Source: Mercenaria mercenaria
Taxonomy: Eukaryota > Mollusca > Bivalvia > Venerida > Veneridae
Assembly: GCF_021730395.1 (NCBI RefSeq)
Contig: NC_069371.1
Location: forward strand, 46,944,001 to 47,008,000
Reading direction: 5' to 3'
Length of the DNA stretch: 64,000 nt
Position 1 is the stretch's first letter; each line of letters begins with the position of its first letter. The position numbers and the translations under genes are program-made. The notes under the pieces are model-generated. The model ran no database searches, was not told the DNA's origin, and saw only the letters and a list, made by a program, of their open reading frames with translations. This document shows positions 34,701 to 45,813 of the stretch, in pieces.

Positions 34701-37700
34701 ATTCTAAAAAATCTATTTGTTTAAACCGCATTTTGAACACTTATGAGTTAGTGAATCTTTGGAAAAATATGGCACCTGTATTCAACTTAATTTTTCGTCG
34801 TTCCTGGTAAGTGTAATGCATACATACTGATTTTAAGTAATTCAAGTGTACTACCATTCACCCTATCTGAACTGTAGTGGATTGTCAAGACCTGCCCAAA
34901 AGATTTAACACAGATGATACACTTGTACATACAAGAACAATGATAATTCAGAGAATTGCCAAAATACCCGACAACAATTTTATTTAAGTTGTATTTCTTT
35001 CTAAATATAACGAGTTTGAATATATAATAATTATGTAGCTACAAAGTGGTAATATATTGAAAATCAATACAAAAGTTTGTCAAATACTATTTACAGTCTC
35101 TCTGCACATTATGTGGACTGATTAATTAAATAAGCATTTTGGGTTTGCGGAGCAGAGTGTTAGTAAAAGCAAAATTTTGCATTTGTATTACTTTGTTTAT
35201 GCCGGTCAGATTGTTTTATAATTAAACAATAAAGTGTTTTTTCTGTTATACACACTTTTTAATATTTAGATACATGTATGATAATAATTGACAAATTAAT
35301 TAACATTGAACGATGACAACATTTTGTTCTTTAAAAGTATTCTGAACTTATGGGTTTATCTTGCCCATAAATCCACACAAGACAGTCTCTAACAAAAACT
35401 ATGATCAGGACTGATAACGCTACATTTATGTGTTGTCTAGTGTGCAAATAGAGCTTTTTGGAAAATAGTTTTACAAGAAAGGTACACATAAGTCTTAACC
35501 TACTAGATGTTACCACAGTAAAACGCGAAAGAGATCTTTAGCTCAAATATCTTACATATTATTAGGATTTGTGGCAAAATGAAGATAGTAACATGTACAT
35601 AGTTAAAAATTCTTATATCAGTATCATACCTCATTTTAAAATATTATTTTAGTGTTACGCAACTCGTTCAGAAGTACTTTACAGCGGAAAGAGAAACAGT
35701 ACAAAAATCAAAGCTAAACGCTCCTATATCAATTATATTGTTTTGTCGTAAATGAAAGATCAAAATATAAACATGATGATTCTGTTAAGCTTTTTATCAG
35801 CCTATGCTATGAAAAATGGCAATATATGTTGTGCAAAATCTTAAAAAGATTCTTGCTACAACGGACAAAAGTCAATTGTGGATAACGATGGATGGAAGAA
35901 ATTACACGGACACTCAACAGTTCTAAAAGCTTGCCATAAGCACTTCATGCACAGGCGAGATAAAACATTTAAGGCAGTACCCTTCTTTAAAAAAAGTATT
36001 ATAATGCCAATCTCAAAACCTACTGTACATGTATGTCTCAATTTTAGATATAAAACGATATTCACAATTACGTAATGACTTCCCAATATGGTTTATATCC
36101 TCTACGTTCTATGATATTTTGAAGCTGATATCTTTAAACTGGTCGCGTTCATGTAATCTTTACATCAACGAAAAAACTGGAAAGGGACAAAAAGCAAATA
36201 AAAGTAATATTACGAGTATTTCTTTTGTAAAACGTATTAAAAAGTATTAATCACATTGCGTTGATTGAAAATGTGTTATCATATTGATATCTAACACTAC
36301 TGGATGCACATGCCATTAAAAGGGTCATGAAATTGGCCTTATTTTTTTCAAATGTTTTTTATTTTTCAGAGTTTAAACAGTTCACCATTAAAATCCACCC
36401 ATTACTTCTTACTATTTAATGGGATTTTCATGATCATAGTTTTAATGCCATACATTAAAAAGTCTTGAAATAAGTATATTAAAACCCTGGTAAAATATAC
36501 CTTGTTGAAATGACTTTGATGGCCATGAAAAGCTGCTTAAAATAGACCATTAAAATAAGTTAACAGGCTCCTTAAAACTCCATAAAATTTTAATTGGCAT
36601 GAAATTAATGTGCCATTAGAAAGTACACCTTAATTCAACATTAATTAGTAAGAACTAATGAGGCCATTATTTTTAATACTCTGTTAATGGCCGTTAATTA
36701 TTAACAAATTGATTAATGGTCTCATTAAATATGTCAGAGTCAATTTTAATGGGTTCTTAATATTTTAATGGTATATCAAATTAAGGGCCATGAAAATTTG
36801 TCATCAGAATTAGACATCTTAAGATAATCAACTTCATACTGATATTTGACGTATTGATTTAAACTATTACTACAGATGTAATAGTATCTATACATATGTA
36901 CTGTTTTGTAAAATGCTAAAAGAATATTATTTGTTTCTTTTTTTTTCTCTCATTATTTTGTAATGTAAATACATGTAACAGCCTCGTACAAACATTTGTC
37001 ATATTGTATCCTTATTCTGTCATATGTTCGTATGAAATGAGAAAACAAATGGATATTGTATTGTATTGTGTTGTACTGAGAAGTGTTTACAGGTACTGGT
37101 TTAATAGATCAAATGACCATGTGGGTAGTTTTAACTATTCAACATTATAATATTGACAAACATTCTGACCAAGTTTTTATTGGTACAGACATTAGGTATT
37201 CAGGTGTATTCAAAAAGCAACTGTTGATGACAATGTCAGCGCACAATGGGCAATCACAATTTAGCTCTACTTCAGTACGTTGTGCTTAGGTGCATGCACT
37301 TAAACAGCAAAAGAGCAAATGTTTGAGGAATTGCATCACAAGTAGCTTCCCCACTCCCCAATCATGCGTACTCATTGAGATGAAGAAGCGATTGATCTGC
37401 CCATGCCCCAAATGAATTTAAAACAGACTGTAAATCTTCACAATCATGTGTACTGTTCACTTCTCTATAACCTTAGTTTCTACTCAAGGATTGTAAAATT
37501 TGAAAATCTAAATTCCTTTTACTAGGATTCCTTAAATAATTTAAAGGAGTAAACGAATTTTCAAACTCGGTTTAAAAATGAGACAGTTATGAGCCTTTTT
37601 AAAATAATTGATCAAAATGGCGCCCATTTTGTTTCGATGGCAAAAAAAACAAAACATGGCAGATTTATTAAAGTTTTAGATACGTATTTGAACTATACTT

Positions 37701-40700
37701 ATCTCTGTAAAAAAACTTCTCTACTTTCTTTCCAGGTGTAATGAAAAAAATTACCATGTTTTACATCTTACACTCAAGAAATATAGGATTACTCTATTTA
37801 AAAGGTTATTCGCTAAATAAAGCAATGTGTAAATAACGTCATAAACATACTGAAATGGCTGCCTATATGTCCGCCATTTTATCAAATTTCAAACTGCCAC
37901 ATCATTTTCAATAGTGGCCAGATTTTTAAACTTTTTTCAAAGTTATAAAGGCTTGAGATTAGCTTTCATATGATATTAACTTGTTATCAGAACAGAGGGT
38001 GACACCTATGTTTGTTACGTTATGCCCTATATGAATTGTAATTCGTTATAATATTTAATCGTATGACAAACTTATAATAATAGAGTTCCGCGTAAGTAGG
38101 TGTTGGTCGTAGGGGACCTCTGAGGCGTTGACAATTTCATACTCTCATGAACACACTCAAACATAAAGAGCTTAATATTATGGTTGCTTGCTTGCGTTCT
38201 ATGCTTCCAAAGCATATCCTTAGAGATATTATTAATTATCACAACATCAGTCCTTACGTTCTTTGCGAGGTTGTGAGAGGTCTCCCCGTTCATAGACTCA
38301 GTATTCTTATATTTTTATCTTTTGGGATTATATAGTTCATTCAATGTTAAGGATAAAATAGTCCCGCTAAAACCAATGCTAGGGGCGTGAAGGATGTTGA
38401 ACGTTTCAATACCTCTCATGAACAGACCAAGTCAAACAGTCTGCTAACATTTTTGCCTAGTTGCGTATACTTAAAAAAAATCTTTTAATAGATTATATAA
38501 ACTGTCACAACAGTAGTCTTCAAGTGATTAGATGCGGCTGTTGAAAGTCTCTCCGTACGTATATTTTCACTTTTTGGCATCACGGAGTCAATATTTATGG
38601 ATAATATAGCTAGGGTTAATAATGAAACAAAGCTCTGTATTAATTTACAGTATGACAATGCGAAAGTTTAAATGTAGCAGAAATTGCAAAAATGGGATTG
38701 ATATCAATAAACTGATAGAACAACATTTTGTTAAATACAAGTGTAAGGGTATCTGCATACTTATTGCTTGTGTAGGGAAAAACATGTTTTAGAAGAAAGT
38801 TGCTATCGTTATACTTAGTTGCTTCCAAATGTCCAAAACAACTAAATGGCACTATAATGTCAATATTGTGTATACAAATCTAACTATTTTGTATTATATT
38901 CATACTTCCCGTCCCCATATTTATATATATTTCACTACTCAACATAACAATAGTTTTAAGGCCTTAGGTGTCTATTTTTCAAATATTTCCCAGATGTATC
39001 TGCTGGCATATATGTTTGGTCGCATGTACTTCAGAGTACGTCTATATATTTCACCAGAGGTGTTGCCTTCTTTACTGATTTATCAAAGATCATGTATTTG
39101 TGTATCTGCAGGCCAAACCCCATCAGAGGTACAGAGAAGAGTGCCATACAACAATAGATATTATTTCAGATCAAACAGACTTTATAAGAATAGTTACAGA
39201 GGATAATGGTTGACTGTATTTTCGAACTGAATTTATTAAACCAGTTTAATAACTAGAGTTGTCACAGAAGTGACAAATTATACCCGCAGAATATAGCCTT
39301 GTCACAGAACTAAGCCAGTGTCAAAGCCAAACTTGCTTGACCTTTGACGTACTGACCTAAAAATCAATACAGGTCATCAGCTAGCCATGATCAACCTCCC
39401 AATGGAGTTTCATGATCCTCGGCCCAAGCGTTCTCAAGCTATTGTCCGAAAAAGTTTAAAATGTGTCAGGTCACTCGGACCTTTGAACGTTTGAACTCGG
39501 AATAAATACAGGTCATCTGCTGGTCATGACCAGCCTCCATATTACGTTTCGTATTCCTTTTACCAAGCGTTATGAAGTTATTATCCGAAAACCGTTTAAA
39601 TGACCCGGGTCACAGTGACCTTGACCTGTGACCTACTGCCCTCAGTATCATTAGGGGTCATCTGCTAGTTATACCCAACCTCCCTACCAATTTTCATAAT
39701 CCTAGGCCTAAGCGTTCTCAAGTTATCATCCTAAAACCATTTAACTATTTCGTGTTATTGTGACCTTGACCCTTCACCTACTAAACTCAAAGACGAAGCT
39801 GATCTGTTTTTTATCATGTTACACCTGTGTACAAAATTTTATGATCATAGACCCAAGCGTTCTCAAGTTATCATCCGGAAACTGTTTAACTGTTCTTAGT
39901 CACCGTGGCCTTGACCTTTGACTGACTGACCTCAAAGTCAAACTCGACCTGTATTATATGACGATACACCTGTGTACCAAAATTTATGATCCTACGCCCA
40001 AGCGTTCTCAAGTTATCATCCGGAAACCGTTTATACTGTTAAGGGACTCTGTGACCTTGACCTTTGACCTACTAACCTAAAGTAGAACTTGACCTGTATT
40101 TTCTAATGTTACACCTGTGTACCAAAAAGTATTTAGATCGGTCAAGCCTTACATGAGTTATCATCCGGAAACCATGTAAACCAACGGACCGACCGACCGC
40201 CAAGCTCACTCCTATATACGCTCCCCACACAACTTCGTTCTGTGGGGGTACAAAAATGGGTTATATCGGTATTCGATCAATACCTGGCTGAAAAAAATCT
40301 ATATAGAGTAAGTTGATATGTATGTTTTGTTTACCATTACCTTGATTATATTGCTGGTGCAATTGGTAGAGCGTTAGAATTCAATAATCCCGAGGTGCGA
40401 GTTCAAGCCCAGATGACGGCCATATTTTTTCTCGTATACATTTTTTATTATATTTTATTTTAGTAAAGAATTTTTAAGACTCTAAAAAAACTACAGTTTA
40501 TATATTTTAGTGATAAAGTTTGACTTACCTTTTTTTTATTATTTCATTCTTCTATATTGTAATATATTTTGCTATTTTTTTTTTGTAGGGATAATACACG
40601 TTTTTTGGTGTATTAACGTCTGCAGAAGCCCGCGAGATTGTTTGTGACCGAGACCGAAGGTCAAGGTCACAAACATATTCCAAGGGCTTCTGCAGACGTT

Positions 40701-43700
40701 AATACACAAAACAAACCTGTATTGTCGCTAAAAAAAAAAACAACAACAAAAAAAAAAAAAATAAATAAAAACATTACACGAACACTTTATTTCTTGTTTT
40801 CATATGTGGTGACTTGACGATTCCGGTACATTTTTTATTTACCATTTCTGTTGTTCTTGGAAACAATAAACCTGTTTTAAATATCCGTATCTAGGGCCCA
40901 GAAATAAACAACACTATCAAAAGCACATCCTGAAGGTTTTCAAGCGATTTTTTATCTCTCGTTATAATAATAATTACAAACATAAAATTACCAATAATTG
41001 TTCATATCATTTCACAATTTGGTGGACTCGATCACAATTTCAAGAATAATAATTTTACACTCGAGTTATATTGAGTACGAACACAGTTAGAGTACGGATG
41101 AGTACGAACGTAGTGTCAAGCTTCCAAGCTGCATAAATTCTTCGAGAAATTAGATAAAAACATACCGACTGATACTTACCAAAATCATAAATATGATTCC
41201 TAAAAACAAAGAATCGCACAAGTAAACAGGCGATTCTTTAACATTCACGGTTGTCTACAAAGTCTGAATTGACGCTGAGTTCTAAAAGGGGAGTAAACAA
41301 GGTAAGAAACAAGTACGAACATTGTGGGGGGGCAGCGCATTTGACGTTAGTTACAGATACAGTAAAGCATTAGATATGGTTTAGATTGCATCTTTAATGC
41401 TTAAGAAGAGGTTTCTATGAAAGAAACAAGACGCAGATACCAGATGTCAATCTGCGCAGAAAATTTCAAAAATAAAAATCGGGTATTCACAGCACGTGAA
41501 TTGCCTTGCACACGATTTTTCTCCCGTTAATACATGGCCGGATCCAGTGAAAAAAATTTTTTTTGCAAGAATTTAATTTAATTCATGTCACACAATTTCA
41601 ACTTCTCTTGCTGTGTCTGTTGACGATCCTTCAGCTGTGTCAGTCTCCGAGTCAGATGATGTATCAGAATCTGAGTTAAGCTCGATGATTACAGGTGCTG
41701 GAAGATCGTCTATAGCAATATCTTACTCCCAGGATCTCTTCAACTGATAGTACATGGTCAATACACCTAGACCAATCTGAAGACGAAACTGTTTGCAACC
41801 CTCCGCGATTAGGTCTTTCACATGCGCCATCTTAAACGTCAAGTATGTTTTACTAGCTAACACATCATTAACAAATCGAATCAATGAACTGCACAGTTTT
41901 CTCGTGCAACGTGTATTGAAACAAACGATTATAAAAAATATGAACTTACCAAGGCTCGAACCTCAAAAAGCAAGTTTCTTAAGCCAACGCCATATCACCT
42001 GGTCCATGCATTCGCTTAGATTCAACGATAACTTATACCGCTTTAGTATGTAATACATATACGTTCCTACCCTTTTGTTGACGAATCAGCTGTCATGCAT
42101 AAATTAGTCACGGCTCAAAAACGTGGTCGAACTATACATTAATTCGATAAAACTTTAGACATTAAACATTGGCCTAATATATGCCACTGTAAATTTGAAA
42201 CTGAAATCTTGAATAACTCATATTTTTCAAGCAAATCAGGTAAAATTACCATTATGGAAATTAAAAAGAATACAGTTATTTTGTGGGGCGTCTTTAAACG
42301 TCGTTTGAATCAATTTTAAAATCACGTGATCCCGAAGAATTTCCGACCGATTAAGGAAAGGAGATAAACAAGAAAGTAGGACAAAAGACCACCCACGTCA
42401 GTCTAAGAAAATATTAGAAAAGTCATTTCTTTCACTGCACATGTTGTGACTGATTAAGGAGTAGGTTAAAAGCTTGTATTGAAATCTCTTTCCTGACTTT
42501 TTTTAGAAGCAGCCACTGAGAAAATTTTGGATCGCATTGATAAGCATCTTTTTCAAAGTCCTGCTACGCAATGGTGGTATCACTAGTAACATATCAAGTA
42601 GATAATGAATATAACTTCCATTTAATAATCGGTTGTCATAGAAACACAGGATTTAAAAGAATATTAATAACTCTTATATACTAGACTTGGACACATGGTA
42701 TTGTTATATAATTTCCATCCCACATTCTGATTCAACATTTACTTTTTATGTTAACATATGTCAAAGTTGTATACTGTATGTGCAGCATTCACACCATCCT
42801 TATCGATTTACATACACCATTTCCAACCAGAACTCGAACGGAAAAGGTGATAAAAAGGTACTTTTCATGTAAATTGAGTTTGACTATGCATCTGCTTTGC
42901 ATAAAATTCCCAAAACCACTTTGTTAGGAAGCTTAATTTTCATTTTTTTTGTACGAGGTATTTCGCTTTGACAATCGTAAGCGAGGAAACATCAATATAC
43001 CGGAAATGTGTCTTTTACAACGGGATTTTTCTCAGTTTTTATCGTCGTCGCCGTTTGGAATCAGTTGTTTAATATTACAAAATAAGTAAAGGTTCCATTA
43101 GCGCAATATTCTGTAGTTATTTTTAAATCAAAAACTATAACATCATGTTGCTGATGTTTAATCGCAGAAGTAAGTCTTGTCCTCCCGGACGTTTCCGTCA
43201 CATGATTACATGTAACACACGCAAGCAACACCAAATTATATATTGTACACACACAAGTTTTACACATAGGTATGAACGAAACGTAAGAAAAAGATATTGA
43301 CGGGTAAAAAAGTATATGATAGAAAGCATTTGCGATTTCCATAAATATATAAAGGATAGCAAACATCACGTGACAGCGACTATTTCTTTACATGACTATT
43401 TGGTGGGAGAGTTCTTTAGATCATGCATATTAATTATATTAATGTCTAGTCTATATTATCAAATATTGAAACGCTATACGAATTATTGTTCCTTATCGTT
43501 CGGTTGTTAATAACTTGCCTTTCGGATAGATAGACTTACACATTAGCATAGACGCTATTTTTAATGAATATGTATAAGTCCAAGATGTCGACGCCCTACT
43601 GGTAATCGGATGCCCTTGACAGTACCCTTGTTTTCATTACCTGCTAAGTCAAGTGTGAAATGTCAACTGTAAGTGTTCTTTCCCAAGAGTACGGACAATC

Positions 43701-45006
43701 AGACATTGCAAAATAATCAGATTTAGTGCATGCTGGATTCCTAGCATAGACTTACATGTCGGTTTCCGTGGCAACAGAAGCGCGCAAGAATAAAAAAATG
43801 TATTTGCATATAGCATTTACAAATGAATGACAATATGCATTTTGGGAGCAAGTAAAGGGCTATGCTTGCTGACATTCACTCACCCCTCCCTCCATCATAG
43901 CCTGTTAATTAAGTCATGAAAGGTCAAAATGGAAACTACTGGCCGCATTTTGCGCTTGTTTCTTTAAAAATGATCTACTACACGACTCGATACACACGTC
44001 AAAATACTTCATTTCGGTTTAGAACAAATGATGTGTAATAATTGCTACAATTGATTGATAATGTAAATAATATAAAATTTTCTAGTGAAACCCTTCTAAG
44101 ATATAATAAAAGAATTTCAACAGTAACCAAAGAATTTTCTTCCAAACATACTAGATAAGAAATGGAAATGTTTCTCGTGTCTCCAAGTTTATAGCAACTT
44201 TCTAGCAAGTTATTTCCATATACCCTATAAACTTACCTATTTCGAAAAGTAAGTTGTGATTCGTTTTATATGTATTAAACAGAACAAATAGTAAATAAAA
44301 TCAGTAAAAAGATCCCTTGGAAGCATAGAATGCAACCAAGCAAAAAGAATAGCAGATTCGGTTTGAGTCTGTTCATGAGAGGTAATCAAATGTGCTATAA
44401 TTCCTGTGAGTATTTAAAGCAACTCTATTTTTTTAATCAATAACTTACACAAAAACAAATTGTCTTTACAATTATATCAACGTATATAACATGATTATCA
44501 CTCCAGCTCTTTTTCTATTCAAGCGATGTGTTGTGTAAATTGATAATAATTTCATAAATCTCTTCGTTTTTGTCCAAATACATTTAAATCCTATTGTAAA
44601 GGACTATTAAAACTTTATGAAAAGATAAAAGCTTGTACTCCAAGTTAATTGGTTTTGATTCATTGATTCATAAATGGACACTCGAGTCATTTATTTGTAC
44701 TGTAATGTTCTAATAAGAAAGCTAAAATACCTCATGTGAAACAGGAGTCAGGTACATATCATCTTGATTGTTTGACACAGTGCACACATTGTCTTTAATT
44801 TTCGAATAGGTGCTGTCCTCAGAAGATATTTCAGAATCATTCCCATTATTTTTGACAGGCGTTTCTAAGTCCTTTGCCATGCCTTTTATTACATCGTGAT
44901 TAGGCAGGTCTTTCTTATGATCATCATTTTCAGTTGATCCAACATGCGACATTGCACTATCTTGTCTTTGCTGTCTCGGTGGTAACGGCGGTGGATTACA
45001 CGACAT
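31730..45006 (-). CDS. Type II membrane protein with SH3-ligand and ITIM-like motifs and a coiled coil (5' part of gene)
   Basis: Three minus-strand exons in agreeing phase: 45006-44731 (starts at ATG, 92 codons, donor GAG/GTATTT, phase 0), 34650-34566 (acceptor TTTTCCAG, donor GAAG/GTAGGT, phase 1) and 31861-31730 (acceptor TTAAACAG, donor GTACGT, phase 1). Residues 1-92 are hydrophilic and cytoplasm-like: PPPLPPR (5-11) fits a PxxPxR class II SH3 ligand, S65-T66-Y67-S68-K69-I70 fits the ITIM pattern SxYxxI, and Y84 (DDMYLTPV) is a second candidate tyrosine. Residues ~102-118 ([16 protein letters not shown]) are a membrane segment, followed by an extracellular heptad-rich coiled coil ([18 protein letters not shown]) with an NES sequon. 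This is the layout of a type II, probably oligomeric, signalling receptor whose ligand-binding domain would lie further downstream and is not identified. Large introns contain a Gypsy fossil and many repeats. The joins are inferred from phase, not proven. Confidence 0.65.
32655..32722. mobile_element. Partial foldback MITE, family A copy 5
   Basis: Only the left end remains (TGAGCCGGCCATG then AGCATGGATCCAGACCAGCC) and it breaks inside the inner hairpin. Intronic. Confidence 0.75.
33280..34450 (-). mobile_element. Ty3/Gypsy LTR-retrotransposon fossil, integrase and 3' pol part
   Basis: Minus-strand protein similarity typical of a Ty3/Gypsy integrase core and its C-terminal part, followed by a serine- and basic-rich tail. 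Clearly broken, with several breaks, and incomplete: no gag, reverse transcriptase or LTRs were recognised. A G-rich run at 34200-34217 lies within it. It sits in the intron between the second and third exons of the ITIM-type gene. Old by appearance. Confidence 0.75.
34741..36299. other. Intron of the ITIM-type gene, nothing recognised
   Basis: AT-rich; frames at 35331-35516 and 35856-36250 show no domain. Confidence 0.4.
36300..36800. repeat. Cluster of CCATTAAAA / TTTTAATGG words in both orientations
   Basis: About a dozen exact or near copies of CCATTAAAA and its complement (for example near 36312, 36391, 36417, 36442, 36545, 36611, 36689, 36713, 36744 and 36765) in 500 bp, with irregular spacing and mixed orientation. 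Not a simple tandem repeat. Intronic in the ITIM-type gene. Confidence 0.65.
36801..38084. other. Intron of the ITIM-type gene
   Basis: No named feature. 37089-37289 is an open plus-strand frame behind an acceptor-like GTGTTTACAG with no recognised domain. 37600-37900 contains ATGGCGCCCATTTTG-type words common in dispersed repeats. Confidence 0.35.
38085..38610 (+). repeat. Two direct copies of the TCATGAACAGACTC dispersed repeat
   Basis: Copies at about 38085-38340 and 38350-38610 share, in order, CTCTCATGAACA, TTGCTTGCGTTCTATGCTTC (degenerate in copy 2), AATTATCACAAC/AAACTGTCACAAC, GGTCTCCCCGTT/AGTCTCTCCGTA and CTTTTGGGAT/CTTTTTGGCAT. The same family is at 19430-19690 and, partially, at 44290-44405 and 21060-21125. 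Confidence 0.65.
39254..40253. repeat. Phrase-repeat element with about six ~145-bp subunits
   Basis: Begins AGTTGTCACAGAAGTGACAA and repeats GACCTTGACCTTTGACCTA and TTCTCAAGTTATCATCCGG, the latter near 39431, 39571, 39715, 39860, 40015 and 40150. Ends with GACCGACCGACCG and TTCGTTCTGTGGGGGTAC. Related in build to 4065-4984. Non-coding, intronic. Confidence 0.85.
40356..40430 (+). mobile_element. tRNA-like sequence, probably a degraded SINE head
   Basis: GCTGGTGCAATTGGTAGAGC resembles the D-arm/A-box region and GCGAGTTCAAGCCCAGATG resembles a B box with changes. No recognisable SINE body follows and the arms pair poorly. Confidence 0.4.
40588..40729. repeat. 142-bp inverted repeat with TGTATTAACG arms
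   Basis: Left arm GTGTATTAACGTCTGCAGAA GCCC and its reverse complement at 40683-40709; outer parts (GGATAATACACG versus CCTGTATTGTC) pair less well. The centre GACCGAGACCGAAGGTCAAG recalls the CGAGGCGCCAGCCGAGG centre of the 12686 repeat. MITE-like. Confidence 0.75.
40730..41555. other. Intron of the ITIM-type gene, nothing recognised
   Basis: Starts with an A-rich stretch (40731-40770). No gene or named repeat seen. Confidence 0.4.
41556..41832 (-). other. Open stretch with an acidic Ser/Asp/Thr-rich tail, unidentified
   Basis: The minus-strand reading from ATG at 41832 gives [20 protein letters not shown] and continues to KRSWE, where a TAA overlaps a donor-like GTAAGA. The same frame continues beyond as a coding-looking acidic tail ([20 protein letters not shown]) to a stop near 41590. 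Either a relic with one stop or an exon ending at that donor. No family recognised; it could belong to a mobile element. Confidence 0.35.
41940..42015 (-). mobile_element. tRNA-derived SINE head on the minus strand, degraded
   Basis: On the minus strand GCGTTGGCTTAAGAAACTTG and the perfect B box GGTTCGAGCCTTGG give the 3' half of a tRNA-like head. The 5' half (ATGGACCAGGTGATATG) is poor. Confidence 0.45.
42016..44289. other. Intron of the ITIM-type gene, nothing recognised
   Basis: AT-rich. Frames at 42687-42872, 43061-43369 and 43316-43510 have no recognisable domain or paired splice sites. Confidence 0.4.
44290..44405 (-). repeat. Partial TCATGAACAGACTC repeat
   Basis: Contains, on the minus strand, CTCATGAACAGACTCAAACC, TTGCTTGGTTGCATTCTATG and AAGGGATCTTTTTACTG. 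Same family as 38085-38610. Confidence 0.65.
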
Positions 45007-45717
45007 AGTTGTTACAAAAGAGGACGATAAGCAAGATAAGCTGAGTTATGATATAATTTCAAATCCAACACTTCGTCTTCATCATTTCATTTCGTTTTAC
45101 AAATAACGTTTAGAAACGTAATTTCTTGCTAAAGTTTTGTTTAACATGCCATTTATATGTTTAAAAAAATAGAAAAATAAACACAGGCACTGCGTACGTA
45201 ATAACGAATATGTTGAGTGTAGTTAAGTATATTACCGTAATATTGATAGCTGAAATTTGATAGTTTAAAGTAAATCGATTACTCTATATTTATGTGTATG
45301 TATGGATAAATACGTAGTTCTAAAATTAGTCTTCCTTATCTATGGTGGCTCTTTTATGCCAGTTCTTCGTGTTGTTTTGTCGCATTGTAAAAATATGTAT
45401 TTCATTAAACTTTGTACATGTATGGTTGTTTAGTGTATGTTTGTGTGTGTATACATCTGTACAATTTGTTCCATACCACATTTTTTATATTTGGCATAAA
45501 TGATTTTCCAGTAATTCTGATGTCCTCATTAAAAAATTAAGTCAAATTTTACACGTAATAGGTCAACACCGATCTTGTCTTGGTAGTAGTTTTATAGCAC
45601 GTGCAGCAATTTGTTTTAAAGAACTGAATGACTTGACTCCATAAGAGCAGCTAGGGGCAATAAAAATGTCAATGTAGAAACAACCTGCATGAGTTACTTC
45701 CTTCTTAATGAATAAAC

Positions 45718-45718
<1 letters not shown>
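45007..45718. other. Region upstream of the ITIM-type gene
   Basis: Should hold the promoter and 5' UTR of the minus-strand gene starting at 45006. No promoter element stands out. Confidence 0.3.

Positions 45719-45810
<92 letters not shown>
45719..45810. repeat. (TA)n microsatellite, ~92 bp
   Basis: Uninterrupted TA dinucleotides that run directly into the first unit of the 427-bp satellite. Confidence 0.95.

Positions 45811-45813
<3 letters not shown>

Noticed and set aside
39087-39206. Terminal exon with a basic tail behind a CTGCAG acceptor (plus strand)
   Set aside because: Short and low in information. The acceptor-like site is not supported by other exons.
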